DNA of 64,000 nt from Toxonevra muliebris (GCA_963691655.1 OY829326.1:91939235-92003234); one strand, 5' to 3'; counted from the stretch's first letter, positions 36,746-48,527 are shown. Numbers and translations are program-made. Notes: generated from the sequence alone by a model not told the origin.

Positions 36746-36889
36746 TCATTTTAATTTTTTTTTTTAAATAAATTTCAAAATTAAAAAATTTTGTTTTATT
36801 TTTGAATTATGTTTTTCTTTTTGTTTTTTATTCAATTAATTTTTTTATTTACTATTACCGTTTTAAGTTACTTGTTCTTGAATTGCTTT

Positions 36890-36950
36890 TTCACAGACTC
36901 GAACCTGCGTCCGAAAAACATTCGCTTACCAACTGTGCCACATAACCAAA
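36890..36950 (-). other. tRNA-like sequence (box A and box B), - strand
   Basis: On the - strand, TGGCACAGTTGG (36940-36929) fits box A and GGTTCGAGTCTG (36905-36894) fits box B, but the spacing is only about 24 bp, so part of the variable and anticodon region is missing. It points toward the + strand copy 150 bp away, so the two promoter-like units converge. Confidence 0.55.
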
Positions 36951-37013
36951 CTTATTTCCAACGAATTTTGTTTGTTTTACTCTTTCAATGTTTCGAGCAC
37001 TAATTATTGTTTT

Positions 37014-37245
37014 TTAACTCTTTGAGGCACACGATTTTAAAGAAAATAAAAACTCCAGTTGCACAGAATTTGTTTGGTTTATAGCATTGACAACTGAATG
37101 AGAAACTGTATATAAAATGTTGAACTATGTGACTACAAGTAATTTCAACTTTTCGAAGTGGGTTAAAATATATCCCACCCACCATACATAAAAAACTAAG
37201 CAAAAGTTGGGACAATTTTTACCCTACCTAACCTTAAAGGGTTAA
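37014..37245. mobile_element. Small TTAA MITE nested in the 1-kb insertion
   Basis: The left end TTAACTCTTTGAGGCAC and the inverse of the right end, TTAACCCTTTAAGGTTAGG, match over TTAACYCTTTRAGG. TTAA is intact on both sides. At 232 bp it is a minimal non-coding MITE and would be the youngest of the three nested layers here. Confidence 0.6.
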
Positions 37246-38652
37246 CTATGCAAGGGAGAGTAAGATATGCAAATTTGAAATACTCAATCAGGCTGTCTTT
37301 GTTAGTCATTATTTAAAAAAATAGACCGTATACAATTTTGAAATTTTGTTACTGTATTGGAGTTTCCATTTGCCCGGTCTGTCAGGGTTATGAACTAAAT
37401 GTTCAACAAATAATTTTAACAGATAAGATGTTACGAAAATTGTCAATATAAGATAAAAAAAACTGTTGAATTGCGCTCAATACAACAGATTTTCTTAACA
37501 AAAGCGATGAACTGTTAAAATCTCAGTTTTTTCTCGGTGTAATGTACAAAAAAATGTTCATATTTCACTACTTCTCATTTCAAACCTATCGGGAATTTTA
37601 AAAATAATAAATTTCTTTTTAAATCAAGCATGTTTTTTCTCTGTATAATTTAAGTTTGAGCAAAAACGGGAATACGGTTTTTTTTATTTGATTTTGAATT
37701 ACATTTGTATGAATTTACGAAGTGAAGGTACTAAGTTTAAAATTTTGAGCAAGTATATAAACTTTTTTTTAATTATAATAGTTTGAAACGAAAGTTAAAC
37801 TCCATTTCATAATACAAAATTTAAAAAAACAAATTTTTTTAAAAATTGTTTTACATGCTTAAAAAAAGTGTACAAATTCACACAACTCTAATGTACAATA
37901 AATAATTTGGTTACTATTGTGTACATAAACCTGATTTTTGAATTATTTTCTGCGGGTGTTAAAGAAATTGTGATAGTGTTGATTTATTTTTTGTTCATCA
38001 AACGAAAAAATAACAAGGTTCTGAAAGTGGATGCTGATAGAACGCGAGAAAAAAGTTATTCTGGTCTCTGCGATTTAAAAGTATTCGTCAAATTTTTTTA
38101 CGTTGGCTCAAAGTTTGCCCATTTCTAACAGATTAAGTATAATAAACCATAAGCATAAGCTTGTTAGGTTTGCATCAGAGCTTATTTGTATGTTCAGTAA
38201 TTTATAATAGAATTTTCCGTGAAATATTTTTTTCCCTACATATTAACCCTTGGGTCTTTTTTGCCTTTTTCGAAAAAGTTTCTTTTTTGACCCATTACGA
38301 AAGTTGATAGAGGGTTAATATGTTCAAGAAATATGTTGCCCATGAAATTTTACTATAGGTCACTGAACAACAAAAATCTGTATACTTGACTTTAGTAAAA
38401 ATAAACCCAAATTCCAAAAATGTTTCAAATTTTCACCTTTTATACTAAAAGTTTATTTTACATTGCAAAATAAACCTCAGTTGTTTTTTATACAAAAAAA
38501 TTCAAAAATTACAATTTTTTCTCGACTTTTTACTCCTTTCATGAATTTTGGTCATTATAATGTAAAAAATTCCAAAAGCTCTAAAGCCTTTTCCAAAAAC
38601 TATTTTCATCATTTTTTATCCCCAAATAAAAAAGTTGAGAAAAATGGGTTAA

Positions 38653-41080
38653 CTTACAAATCGATTCAATGGCTTAAAAGCAGCAAAATAATTAATTTTT
38701 AAAAAGTTTCGCCACATTGTAACGTATTACGTAAAAAAATACATCACAAGTTATTTACTAATCTTCAAAAGTTTTTCACACACTAAAGCTTATACTTTTG
38801 TTAAAATCTTTTGAAGTAAAACTAAAATTTTTACGTGATGATGAGTAATGACTTTTGTAAATCCACCTGCATTAGTGAAAACATCAAAAAGAAAGAATTT
38901 TCCAATCAATGCTCCCAACAGCAGGCGGAGCAAACTGAATGCTCTCTAGGAAGTAAACATACACATTTTGCACCAAATTACTGAATATATTTGAATTAAC
39001 AGGCAAAAAAAGAAAGGGAGTGAGTAAAAAGTTAGTGCCAGACTTTTATTTATAACAAAAATAACAAAAAGAAAAGTACCTGCTCAAACTAAGTATGGCT
39101 TGATATATCAGCTTGTCATACGCAAACAATAAAATGAAAAAAAATGTATATAGTCTGTCCTCGGCTGTTATACGATACTAGCTCATCATTATGTTAGCGA
39201 TAGTATTTGTGTGTGTGTATGTTGCTTTTTGTTCACTCACACATGCATACGTGAGCACGCATGAGAAACACAATTTCAAATATTATGCACAAAAAAAATA
39301 GAAAACAGTAATGAAACTTTCGCTCGCCATGCAAAAGAAATTTAATTAAGTTATTCTATGTTGGCTGTCCGAGCAACACAAAGGTGTTAAAATTTACTAC
39401 TATTTTTTATTTTTTTGTTTTTTTGTTTTTGTTTGAACCAATATTTTTTTATTATTTTGTACTAAAAGGAACGAGCATTTTACGAGCGCCAAATCATTCC
39501 TCGATTTTATAAAGCTCATAACTCAAGGCAGTAATGAAGGCAGCAGCGCAACAAAAAGAATAAAAGAATCGCGTACATGTGAACAAAAAAGCCAAATAGA
39601 CTATCATGTTGGATAATGAGTAGGGTAGAACACATACAATGTAGGGTACTAGGTGTATTACTATATAAAAGCACAAAAATAAAAAATAAAAACAAAAAAA
39701 TCAAAAGAAATATATGGTCAATATACGCATAATAATAAAATAAAAGTCAATGACGTTTAATGTATGTTTCTATGTGCGTACGTGTATTGTGTGCTATAGC
39801 ATACTTTGAAGCGCACACTGCAGAAAAGCAAAACAAAATAAAAGCACAACATTGTGTACTTCGCATAGCAGGCAAAATTAATTTTTGACATTTTTATGGT
39901 ATGAACATTATACAAAAATACATACATACATACATATGTATGTACATATAAATTAATGTTGTTGTCTTTGAGGTATCTACTTTCATTTTGGTAAATATAT
40001 TTATATATTTTATATGATGTGCTCCATTTAATTACTCTTCGCTTCTTTGTTTTAATTAGAAAAAAATATGGTTCAGAGTGAAATGCTGGAACAGTTAGAG
40101 AAAAAAGGAGAAAAAACGAGAGAATGCGAGATAGAAAATTATTGACGTTCCCTGAGATTACTAGTTAAATAATAATTAAAAAAAAATCAATCGCGACATT
40201 AATTGGAAATACTGTTATTTTGTTTATCAAGCTTTATTTTTCAGTGCGGGCTACGGCATGGCATACATGGAAAAAGGCACAAGAAATTAAACATGTACAA
40301 GTCGAAATTCAATAAAATATGAGCCCAGTTGAACTTTCGCATTTGTGGGTGGTCATTACTCTTTTGGATTTAATATGCGCTGTGCGACACAGTTTTTTGA
40401 TATGAGCTAAAAATTGAGATTCTGAAAGGTGAAGAGCTACTGAACAATCTTGCAACCAACATTTTTCTGCGTTAATAAAATTATGGGCTTCTTTTTAGTT
40501 CAATATTTTTACCCTGGGACTTTGTTTAAAATATCAGAAAATAACACTGCACAACGGAATTTACCAAAAGGAAAAGCGCTAGAGATTTCAAAGTGGATCT
40601 TATATAATTCGAGTACACTGAGCAGAATGGCCTTTTCAGTTTTTCTCTATATCTTCTAATTTTTTTTATAGAAAATAGCAGTATGTAGGTTTCTTTTCAA
40701 AATTTTTGTGTATTTTCGATAATGGCCAAATAAGGCAATGACAAAAGTAGCAAAAACCAGATTATATATAAGAACGATTAAAGAATAAGTTTACAATGTA
40801 ATCAAATTAGTTAGTAGTAGAAACAAAATTATATTGAGATATGCAAACTGAAAAGAGCTATAAACACAGATAATTAAATAAATTATTCAATGCAATTAAA
40901 TACTTTCCCGAAAACTTCAGCGGACTATTGGACGGACACTGTAAAAAATTGCAAAAGTCGAAGAGAGATTTACTGAATAAATTGACTGCAGTATGATGTT
41001 GGAATCCATCCATTCACCAATTCATCATGCCGTTTTTAAAGCTCTATTCATTTTACATAAATCTTTTATTACTTGTAATA
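38653..41080. other. Intron, no gene seen
   Basis: Simple repeats include CATACATACATACATATGTA at about 39921-39945 and T-runs near 39405-39450. No element ends or coding domains are recognised. Confidence 0.5.
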
Positions 41081-41405
41081 TTGTGAAAGTTTTAACTTCA
41101 CTTTTAAAAGTTTTAACTTCACTTTGAAAATACGAGTTCAATTTTGAATAAAAATCAACAAACAATTTTCTTTAATGTATGATTTTTGTCAAACTGTTTT
41201 GAATTGAAAACGCCATCATGTTCCACGTACTCGATTTATATAAGACCCACTTTCAAATCTAACGCGCTTTCCTTCTGTTAAATTCCGTTGTGTAGTGTTT
41301 TTATCCATACATGATTTTTTTTTTTAATAAACTAGACGATGTAGAGAAAAACTGAAAACGCCATCATGTTTAGCATACTCAAATTTATAAGATCGTTTTT
41401 GAAAA
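41081..41405 (+). repeat. Two diverged direct repeats
   Basis: A 22-bp tandem pair (AAGTTTTAACTTCACTTT) lies at about 41088-41130. A longer unit beginning GAAAACGCCATCATGTT occurs at 41216 and again at 41354, followed in each by TACTC and ATTTATA(TA)AGA. The offset is 138 bp. It is an older local duplication. Confidence 0.65.
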
Positions 41406-41941
41406 CTATTAAGCTTTTTTGGTCGTTGTACGGTTTATCATCATCAATCATTTACAAAATTGAAATAGTTTGTTTTTAAAGAACCCAGAAAGTTAAAAAA
41501 ATATATATGTATTTGTTTGTGTTAATACTACACAATTTTTTTGAATCGATCAGGGTAATATTAAAGTCGGCAGTTTTTTTAATTTGTCCACTGAAAGCAG
41601 CATTGCATTTATTGTTCTAGAAAACTTTACTTAAACGGGAACAGATAATAAGAGAGACAAACAGAGAAAAATTGAACAAGCATTGTTTATTCATTTATCT
41701 GAAATGAAATCAGTAAATGGGACGACCAGAAACTCAGTCCCTACGACCTATAAGATCTTTTGCTCCAAAGCCCCAAATTGTAAAAGAAAAAAAGGAAGAA
41801 AGATAAATAATAAACAATACGCTAACCGGAAAATGATCACGGGACCTCAGAAACAAGAGTCTAGCATGCTGTCACCAAACCACAGAGGCGGTGGTTAGAC
41901 CTACATTTTAACGCCTATTCCGAAAGGCGGTGTGGCTTACA

Positions 41942-42014
41942 GACCAAGACGGGAATCGAACCCGAAACCTCTCGGGTGAAAGTCTAAGGCACTACCCACT
42001 AGACTATTGAGGTC
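41942..42014 (-). other. tRNA-Glu-like head of a SINE (anticodon TTC position intact)
   Basis: The 73-nt - strand sequence follows a tRNA-Glu closely: box A TAGTCTAGTGGGTAG, anticodon loop CTTTCAC with TTC at the anticodon position, and box B GGGTTCGATTCCC. Only four of seven acceptor-stem pairs form (GACC with GGTC), so it is unlikely to be a working tRNA. Sequence continues on the - strand into a SINE body (GTAAGCCACACCGCCTTTCG and on, toward about 41700). This is the best-preserved head of the SINE family in the window. Confidence 0.75.
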
Positions 42015-42840
42015 GTCTATCTTATTTATCTACATATAATTTTTACGAATGCTATGCAAAATCAAAAATTTGTTTCCCATAAGATTTAAAACCAAACAAA
42101 ATTGGAACAGTAAAAGGCCACCTTTTTATTTTGCACGGAATATTATCTAATAACCCATGAAAGAGATTACCTTAAGCTCTGCTTATTTGCTTTTAGATAG
42201 AAGTTCAAAAGAAAAAGATGACAAAGTTGTCCCATGCTCATGTTAGATTCGCCTAATATTCTTTTCAAACAATATTACTAAAATTTGCCAATTTATTTCC
42301 TTTTAACCGAGTATAAAATTACAATGAATCGATTATTCTTTTTAGTTTCGTGTTTATTTTTAAACTTTTAGAACTCAGTCCTCGGGCAAAAATTCGAAAT
42401 AAAAATTTCTTAACTTTACTAACGTAAAAAAAACTGTGAAAATAGTGTTATTGAAGAGCGTTCACAATAAAGTGGTTGGAAAAAATTGGTTCATGTTGGA
42501 GCTATACATGTTCCGGTTCTTTTTTTTATGCAATTTTCATTGAAAAACTTGAGAACAAACCATCTTAAATTAAAGAAGAATCTGGCGGGTGCATTAAACG
42601 TTTTTGAAAAAAATATTTTTTGACCAAATAAAATTTCAAAAGCAAAGAATTGTTCTGCTGTTTGGTTGGATCCATCAAATACGTCGTTGTATTTGCTGGC
42701 CACTGTTACACGGTGGGCGCTTTTCATTGAATAATAAATAAAAGTAGTTTAAAGCAAATGAATAAATCTCACTAATAGAATATGTCAATAAAAAAGTGCT
42801 TAAAAAAGTAAAAAAACTTACAATAATACCAAGGTCAAGG

Positions 42841-43146
42841 AATCGAGCCTATGTCTCGAAGATGATGAAACGGCAGAATATTTCATTTGTGAATGCCGTG
42901 CTTTCTCTTGGATAAGATGTGGTAAACTGAGTAAACATTTCTTCACTAGAGTGGACCTGGTCAACCTTGATCTGTCTGAGCTGTGCAAATTTGCGAAAGC
43001 TTCTGGCAGATTCAAGACCATTGACCAAGCTGTAGCCTAACAAAGTTAGGAGAGTGTCCCCCTTTGGGGCAAAGTACAATGGGCTCTTAAGTCTACGTGC
43101 TCTCCTCTTTACGTGGACTCTATCAATACAATACAATACAATAATA
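42841..43146 (+). mobile_element. 3' end of a non-LTR retrotransposon with (CAATA)n tail
   Basis: A + strand frame reads LCLEDDETAEYFICECRAFS, then WIRCGKLSKHF, and ends FKTIDQAVA followed by TAA at 43038-43040. This is the C-terminal zinc-knuckle region of an I/jockey-like LINE (the upstream Cys pair is partly lost). The 3' UTR follows and closes with four CAATA repeats at 43126-43146 in place of poly-A. The copy is 5' truncated within about 200 bp of its C-terminus, as is common for LINEs. Confidence 0.75.
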
Positions 43147-45293
43147 CCAAAAGTTAGAAACAAAATTTACTAAAAATTACTATATCTAAGAATTATGTAT
43201 AACACTTTGCTTATACCAAAAATTTGCACATAATTACAAACTATTTTGTAATATTTACTGTATCTTGGGATAGCATAACATTACATTTTTCCACATTTTG
43301 ATATACGTTAGGATGTCAATTAAACTTAATTATATTGTAACAATATTTTATCATTAACCAGAACCAGCATCATCATCCTCACCTTCCATATAATGCCACA
43401 TAGGAAAAGTTTAATATAAAATTTGTTGTTGTTGTTGTCCATTATTGCTTCTGGTTGCTATTACAATTGTAGGTACATACATAAATACATAAACCAATTG
43501 TGCAACTGTCACCAACATTTTTTTCTATGCCATTTTGTTTGATGATGATAACTGTCACAATCAAAATACAATTGCGTTTACATTGGCCAATACAAGCAAG
43601 GATAGCACGTGTTTTCAGCGCCATCACCATTACCACTAACAGTTTTACTACTAAATTTACTCCTCGTTCTGCTTTTCATCCTACTAGCAAGCTAATATTC
43701 ATCAAACGATGAGAAATAAATGACTGCCAGTGTCACATTAATGTTTTTCTTATGTCGTTGCTTGCAACATCTTGATTTTATTTTTCTTTTCTTTCTTTTA
43801 GTACTTTGTCATGTAAGAATATCTACCCCAGGTTTTTGTCTATTTTGGGGCTTGTGTTTAACTGTCAAATATTTGAAATATTGACAGTTGTCATCTTGTT
43901 TTATTTTCGTTAATATTGTGCAATATTTTTGCTCCTTCCAGCGCCACTGTGTTGTGTAGTGTTGTTGCACAATGTGTTATTAAATGGTATTAAATGTGGT
44001 TAAAACTTAAGAGAAGAAAGAGAGCGGAAGAAATGAGAGGAAGAACAGAAGAGTATAAACGGAAACAGAAACAGAGTAGTTGATGGGATGAGCATAAATA
44101 GAGATATGCAAATTGGTTAAGAGAGATAGAATGTAAGCGGAGTAGTTGTGTGGAATGGTATGTGCATGTGTTGATATTTGTAATTTTTTTAAAGTGCCTA
44201 TATAGCCCAGTCGGTAGAGTAAAAAATTAACCAAAAGTTCATACAAATTCTTAACTGCGATTTTTTTTTAGTAATTGTTAGTGGGGGTATGATATATTCT
44301 AAAACCACAAAATTCAGTCCTGGGGTTGCAGAGTTACCCCCCAAAAAATCCGCCCTTTGGTGGAAAAAGCCTTTTTTTACTAATAACTGGTTAATTGTTG
44401 GAGATATCAAAAAATTACATGCTACAAAAAAAAGCTTGAGTTATTTCCTAAAAAAAAGGTTTAAAGTAATTTTTTTATATATGTCATAGTTTTCGAAATA
44501 TTCAATATTTAAGAAATTGAAAATTTAGTACTTTGGATGTACTGTGGATGCGCGCGCATCTTTGTTTATTTCAATTTTTCCGTACCTATAGGAAAAATTG
44601 AATTACTCGAAAACCAAACAAGATAGGAAGAAAAATCAAAAAAGGTTTTGAAGGGGATATAAAGTACAACATTTTCCATTTTCATTGACAACGGATCATT
44701 TTTTGTTAGTTGTTACAACCAGCGACTACAAGCCATTAGCAGCTTCGAAGGTTATTAACTTGCTAGCGATTTTACAATATTCAGTTGATAAAAGCTGATA
44801 GCAGCCTTAAGTTGGTACTGAAGACAGTTAACAGCGCTTAATTGCTAATAAGGGATAGCTAATAGCTTTTGTTGGGATGGCGTTTACCGATTTTCTCTTA
44901 CATGCTCCATTTTTTAAAAAATCTTCTTTTTAACATATTTTCTGCATTTTGACATTGCAATATATGTACATTAAAGTGTATCAAGTTTTACAATGAAAAA
45001 AAGGTCTTGTTGTACCCCTCTAAAAATTAAGCTCTGTTTATTTGTTTTTGTTAATTGGCCAAAAGACTTGAGATAATGAGTTCTTTGTAGGAATATTTGT
45101 GATGTTTTTCACACGATTTCTATGAAAACTAAAATAATTCCGTAATTTTTTGTCAACAGATTTTTAAATATTTTAATGTATAACCTAATTATTTTAAGTG
45201 TCTATTATTTCTAAACTTTTATTTGGTCAGAAGAAGGCTACAAAAAAAAATTTTCGAAAGCCGATTTTTAGAGGTTTTTTTAACTAACCCAGC
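43147..45293. other. Intron, no gene; lone tRNA-like box A
   Basis: TAGCCCAGTCGGTAGAGT at about 44203-44220 is an excellent tRNA D-arm, but nothing resembling box B follows within 60 bp. It is probably the stump of a SINE. An AG-rich stretch (44009-44060) follows an otherwise unremarkable region. Confidence 0.4.
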
Positions 45294-45639
45294 TTAACCC
45301 ATTAATTGACAAGCTTAGAAATACTGAGAATATTTCAATTTCCTTTTAAAGGAAGATATAGGAATGATCAAACATGAAAAAAAAAATTGTTCGTACCTGC
45401 CTAGGTATAGGCGTAACAAAGTGGTGCGAAAACGCACCACTGTCAGTTACGAGTTCACTTTTGGTGAAAATTTAAAAGTTTGTGTTTTTATTGTTAGACT
45501 GAAAAAGCCATTAAATTTGTAGCTGTAATTGTTTTAACATTTTTTTTAGTAAGTACGCAGTTAGTTCATGGTAAAAAAAAATAATTTGTAATTTATTTTT
45601 GACAAAACGTAAAAAAAAAACGTTAAAAAAATTCTGTGA

Positions 45640-46037
45640 TCTCAAAACTATTGTTTGGAGTGGGTGTCTTGAAACCATTTTGCAAAAAATGATACATTGC
45701 ATTTTGAGCATATATTTGTTGTATGATTGTGGCGGTGTTTGCATCTCCTATGGGAACCATTTGGTCCCGCAGCAACACAATGGTCGACTCGGTCAAATCG
45801 AATTGCAATGTTGATGACTTCTCCTCTATAAGCAACATTGTCGGTTAGAAGAATAAATTCAGTAACTAAAACTCGAAAATCAAATTTTGGCATTAGCTTG
45901 AGTAATTTCCAAGGTCTCCAAGAAAAGTTAGCTGGACCAAAAACAATCAACTTCGGAAAATGAGTTATAAGTCGAAACAAACAATATACCAGTGAATTTC
46001 CAGATTCTATTAACACTAAAAGTCGCGCGAATTGCAT
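45640..46037 (-). pseudogene. Probable piggyBac transposase C-terminal remnant
   Basis: On the - strand, the open frame over 46037-45648 ends with RRCKHRHNHTTNICSKCNVS and, after a one-base shift, FCKMVSR. The CxxC-type spacing ICSKCNV resembles the cysteine-rich domain that closes piggyBac transposases. The position, just inside the left end of a TTAA element, agrees. The upstream part (NVAYRGEVINIAIRFDRV) is not clearly recognisable and the catalytic Asp residues are absent. Confidence 0.5.
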
Positions 46038-46365
46038 ATGTCATGCGCGAAATGTAAAGAATTTAATTAAAACAAGAAACAAAATAAACCAAAAACAAAT
46101 CTTTGCATTTTCATTCCTTGCAATAAAAATGACTGCATATATTTTATTGTAATAAAAAAAGGTTTTCTATCATAAGTCTAAATATGTGCTAAAATATAAT
46201 TAAAAACTTATATTATTCTCCTTTAAATGTAACTATTCCTTAACAAAATAAATCATTTTTTTCTGATATTGTCATTAAAAATAACAAAAACTTAAAGCAT
46301 TGAAATTACCTTAAAAATGAACTCGTCTATGCATTCGAATACAAAATTTCACTTTAAAAATAAAC

Positions 46366-47077
46366 AACATGAACCAAAGTATGTTTTCTAAACTAGATCG
46401 AGGTCGCTGAACACAAAAATCACATTTTTTTTCTATGGGTAAGTTTTTGAGATATGACAAAATAACGGTTTTTCAGGTTACAGTTTTATTTACAGGCTAA
46501 TATCTATTTACCTATAGTATCGACCGATCCATAATGGCATAATGGCAGACTACTGCTGGTTCTTGATCAGGGAAGACCCGACAGCGAAAAATTCTAATAG
46601 CTCAAGTGGTGGCTCATCATTTTCTACAGCAGATTGAATTTTGAGAAAAATTTCGAGTTTTTGAGAATATTTTATTTTTACTCAATCCTTGATTACTTCG
46701 ACATTTTTGATGCAATTGCTATCGATCAAAAAAATAAAACTTTATATTTTGTGATTAATTTTTGTGAGCAAGAAAACTTAGCCCACGACTTTTGTGAAAA
46801 TTTCTCAAAAATCACACGAAAATTGAACTTTCAACATCTATATCTCAGTCATTTATAATCTGATTTTAACAAACTAGGCAGCATTAAACGCGTTATTTAA
46901 TTATGTTTAGTATATAACTCAGGTAGAAGCTATAGGTAATGAGATATTAGCCTGTAAGTGAAACTGTAACCGTTATTTTGTGATATCTCGAAAACTTACC
47001 CATAGAAAAGAACATGAATGTGATTTTCATGTTCAGCGACCTCGAATTAGTTTAGAAAACATACTTTGGTGCATGTT
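46366..47077. mobile_element. Fold-back element with 136-140 bp inverted arms
   Basis: The left arm, 46366-46505, reads AACATGAACCAAAGTATG to AGGCTAATATCT. The right arm, 46942-47077, is its inverse with about 15 percent change and a few small gaps. The spacer is about 436 bp. A single arm recurs at 30583-30680. The element lies inside the TTAA element at 45294-47500. The spacer's + strand frame 46634-46858 is not recognisable. Confidence 0.8.
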
Positions 47078-47601
47078 ATATTTTCACTGTATTCCAGTGT
47101 TGACAATGGTGCGTTTTCGCACCACACAGTTTCATGGAAACATTACGGTTGAACAACTGAACCGATCTTCACACTTTATTTTCCCGGTAGAAAAATAAAT
47201 AATCGAACTAACCATTTGCAAGGTTTCACAATTTAAAAAAAATATTTAGTATTATTTTTTATCTTTAAAATTAAAAAAAATCAAAATTGGCAAAAATTTA
47301 AAACAAGCCCCACTCTAATGGGCGTGGAAGTGTATCGATATAACCTATGGGCTGAGAAAAATTGGCAATACTTCTGAAAGGCGTATAGAACTTACATAAT
47401 AACTTCATTGTCAATATCATTTACCGTTCTTCGGACAAAAACCTATAAAAATCACACATTTAGTGGAGCGTTTTCGCACCATTGTCAATTAATGGGCTAA
47501 GAACATTAATCGCTGGAGCCAATGTATTTCAAGCTTCATTATAAAATAATTCGTTGTTAATTTTAAGTGAAGTACAAAAATAACTTTTACCGTGATGCTC
47601 T

Positions 47602-47690
47602 TTAACCCTCCGATGGGCAATGTACTCTTACACTTTTGAATGGGCAAAGTGGCCTAACCAAGCCACATACAAGGTTTGGCCTATGATATT
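47602..47690. mobile_element. Orphan left end of a TTAA element
   Basis: TTAACCCTCCGATGGGCAATG at 47602 has the form of the other TTAA termini, but no inverse copy is seen downstream. It is probably a truncated element. Confidence 0.35.
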
Positions 47691-48356
47691 AGTTTTAAAT
47701 AAAAGTGTATGTGTGTATATACATACATATATTGTATTTGTGTGTGTATATAATAGAATAATTTAACATGATGCAGCATAAATATTATTGAAAAGTAGTC
47801 GTATATATATAAAACGGCAGATTCTCCGCCTATATAGATGTTGCATGTGTACGTTTTAGTTTCAATACCGTGTGCCAAGCACATTGCACCATTGCATCAT
47901 CAGATTAATATCCAGAATGTTTAGAAACATGAACAATGATCTTTTCGTTGTAGTCCAAGATAGCATCCGACTTACATTTATCAGTGGCTCGCGTATATGG
48001 TAGTGTTGACTTTACAACAATAGAACATATTTGTCTACCTTGGCAACGTACGACAACATCGTCACATTTTCGTTGCGAAAAGCAAACAAAGTTGCGTACA
48101 AATATCAGTGACAACTACAGGCTTTTCCTGCATATGTTTGTTCTCTGAGCTAAACACTATAGTAATAAAGATGTTTGGTGTCGAGACAAAGCACATTCCA
48201 GACAAAGAAAAATATAAAATGCGATTTGGCTTGTTTAGGCCATATGGTAGAGTCCTTGAAGTTTTGGTCTTAAAATCGAAATTTAATAATTATTTTGTGA
48301 TTTTACTTTTTTTCGATAAACAATAATAATTATTGCCTGATTTTTATTTTTTTTCA

Positions 48357-48527
48357 TCTGGTATAAAAATTATTACTTAATTTTTATTTGCTCAACTGAA
48401 AAAATCAATTTATAATAATGTTTATTTTATTCTCAAAAAATAATTTTTATCCTTGAGGAAAAAAAAATCAAAAAATAATTTTTTTGGTTGAGCAAATATT
48501 AAATTAAACAATGGTTTTTATACCAGA
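48357..48527. repeat. Small fold-back MITE, 171 bp
   Basis: TCTGGTATAAAAATTATTAC at the left and the inverse of the right end (TCTGGTATAAAAACCATTG) begin arms of about 57 bp that also share TTGCTCAAC near the loop. The whole sequence would fold into an imperfect hairpin. It is non-coding. No target duplication is certain. Confidence 0.65.

Larger units (their letters stand above)
36537..37539. mobile_element. 1,003-bp inserted element with CACYGAG ends and TA target site
   Basis: The left end CACTGAGGGAAAAA and the inverse of the right end, CACCGAGAAAAAA, are similar. TA on both sides (36535-36536 and 37540-37541), against a single TA at the same place in copy A, indicates a TA target duplication as in Tc1/mariner-type elements. 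The element has no transposase. It carries two tRNA-like promoter pairs in opposite directions and a smaller TTAA MITE. Superfamily is uncertain. Confidence 0.7.
36507..38652. mobile_element. TTAA element, copy B, interrupted by a 1-kb insertion
   Basis: The element starts TTAACCCTTTCGTTGTTTTT at 36507, breaks at 36536, and resumes at 37540 with TAATGTACAAAAAAATGTTC. It then follows copy A (25121-26324) to its end GGGTTAA at 38649-38652. Without the insertion it is about 1.14 kb. Comparison with copy A fixes the insertion point exactly. Copy B keeps a segment lost from copy A, giving KVDADRTREKSYSGLCDLKV in an open frame (37907-38128). Confidence 0.8.
45294..47500. mobile_element. piggyBac-like TTAA element, 2.2 kb, degenerate
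   Basis: The left end TTAACCCATTAATTGACAA and the inverse of the right end, CTTAGCCCATTAATTGACAA, agree over 17 bp, with one change in the right TTAA. A perfect hairpin GTGGTGCGAAAACGCACCAC is at 45421-45440; a matching inverted hairpin is at 47108-47123 and a damaged one at 47465-47480. A - strand scrap of transposase-like coding lies near the left end. A 0.7-kb fold-back sits in the right half. It is the largest well-bounded TTAA element here. Confidence 0.8.

Noticed and set aside
42491..42727. 78-codon - strand frame with VTVASKYNDVFDGSNQTAEQ
   Set aside because: It reads somewhat protein-like, but I know no family and see no element around it.
44203..44220. Near-perfect tRNA D-arm, considered as a tRNA gene
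   Set aside because: There is no box B, T-arm or acceptor stem follows; at best it is a SINE stump.
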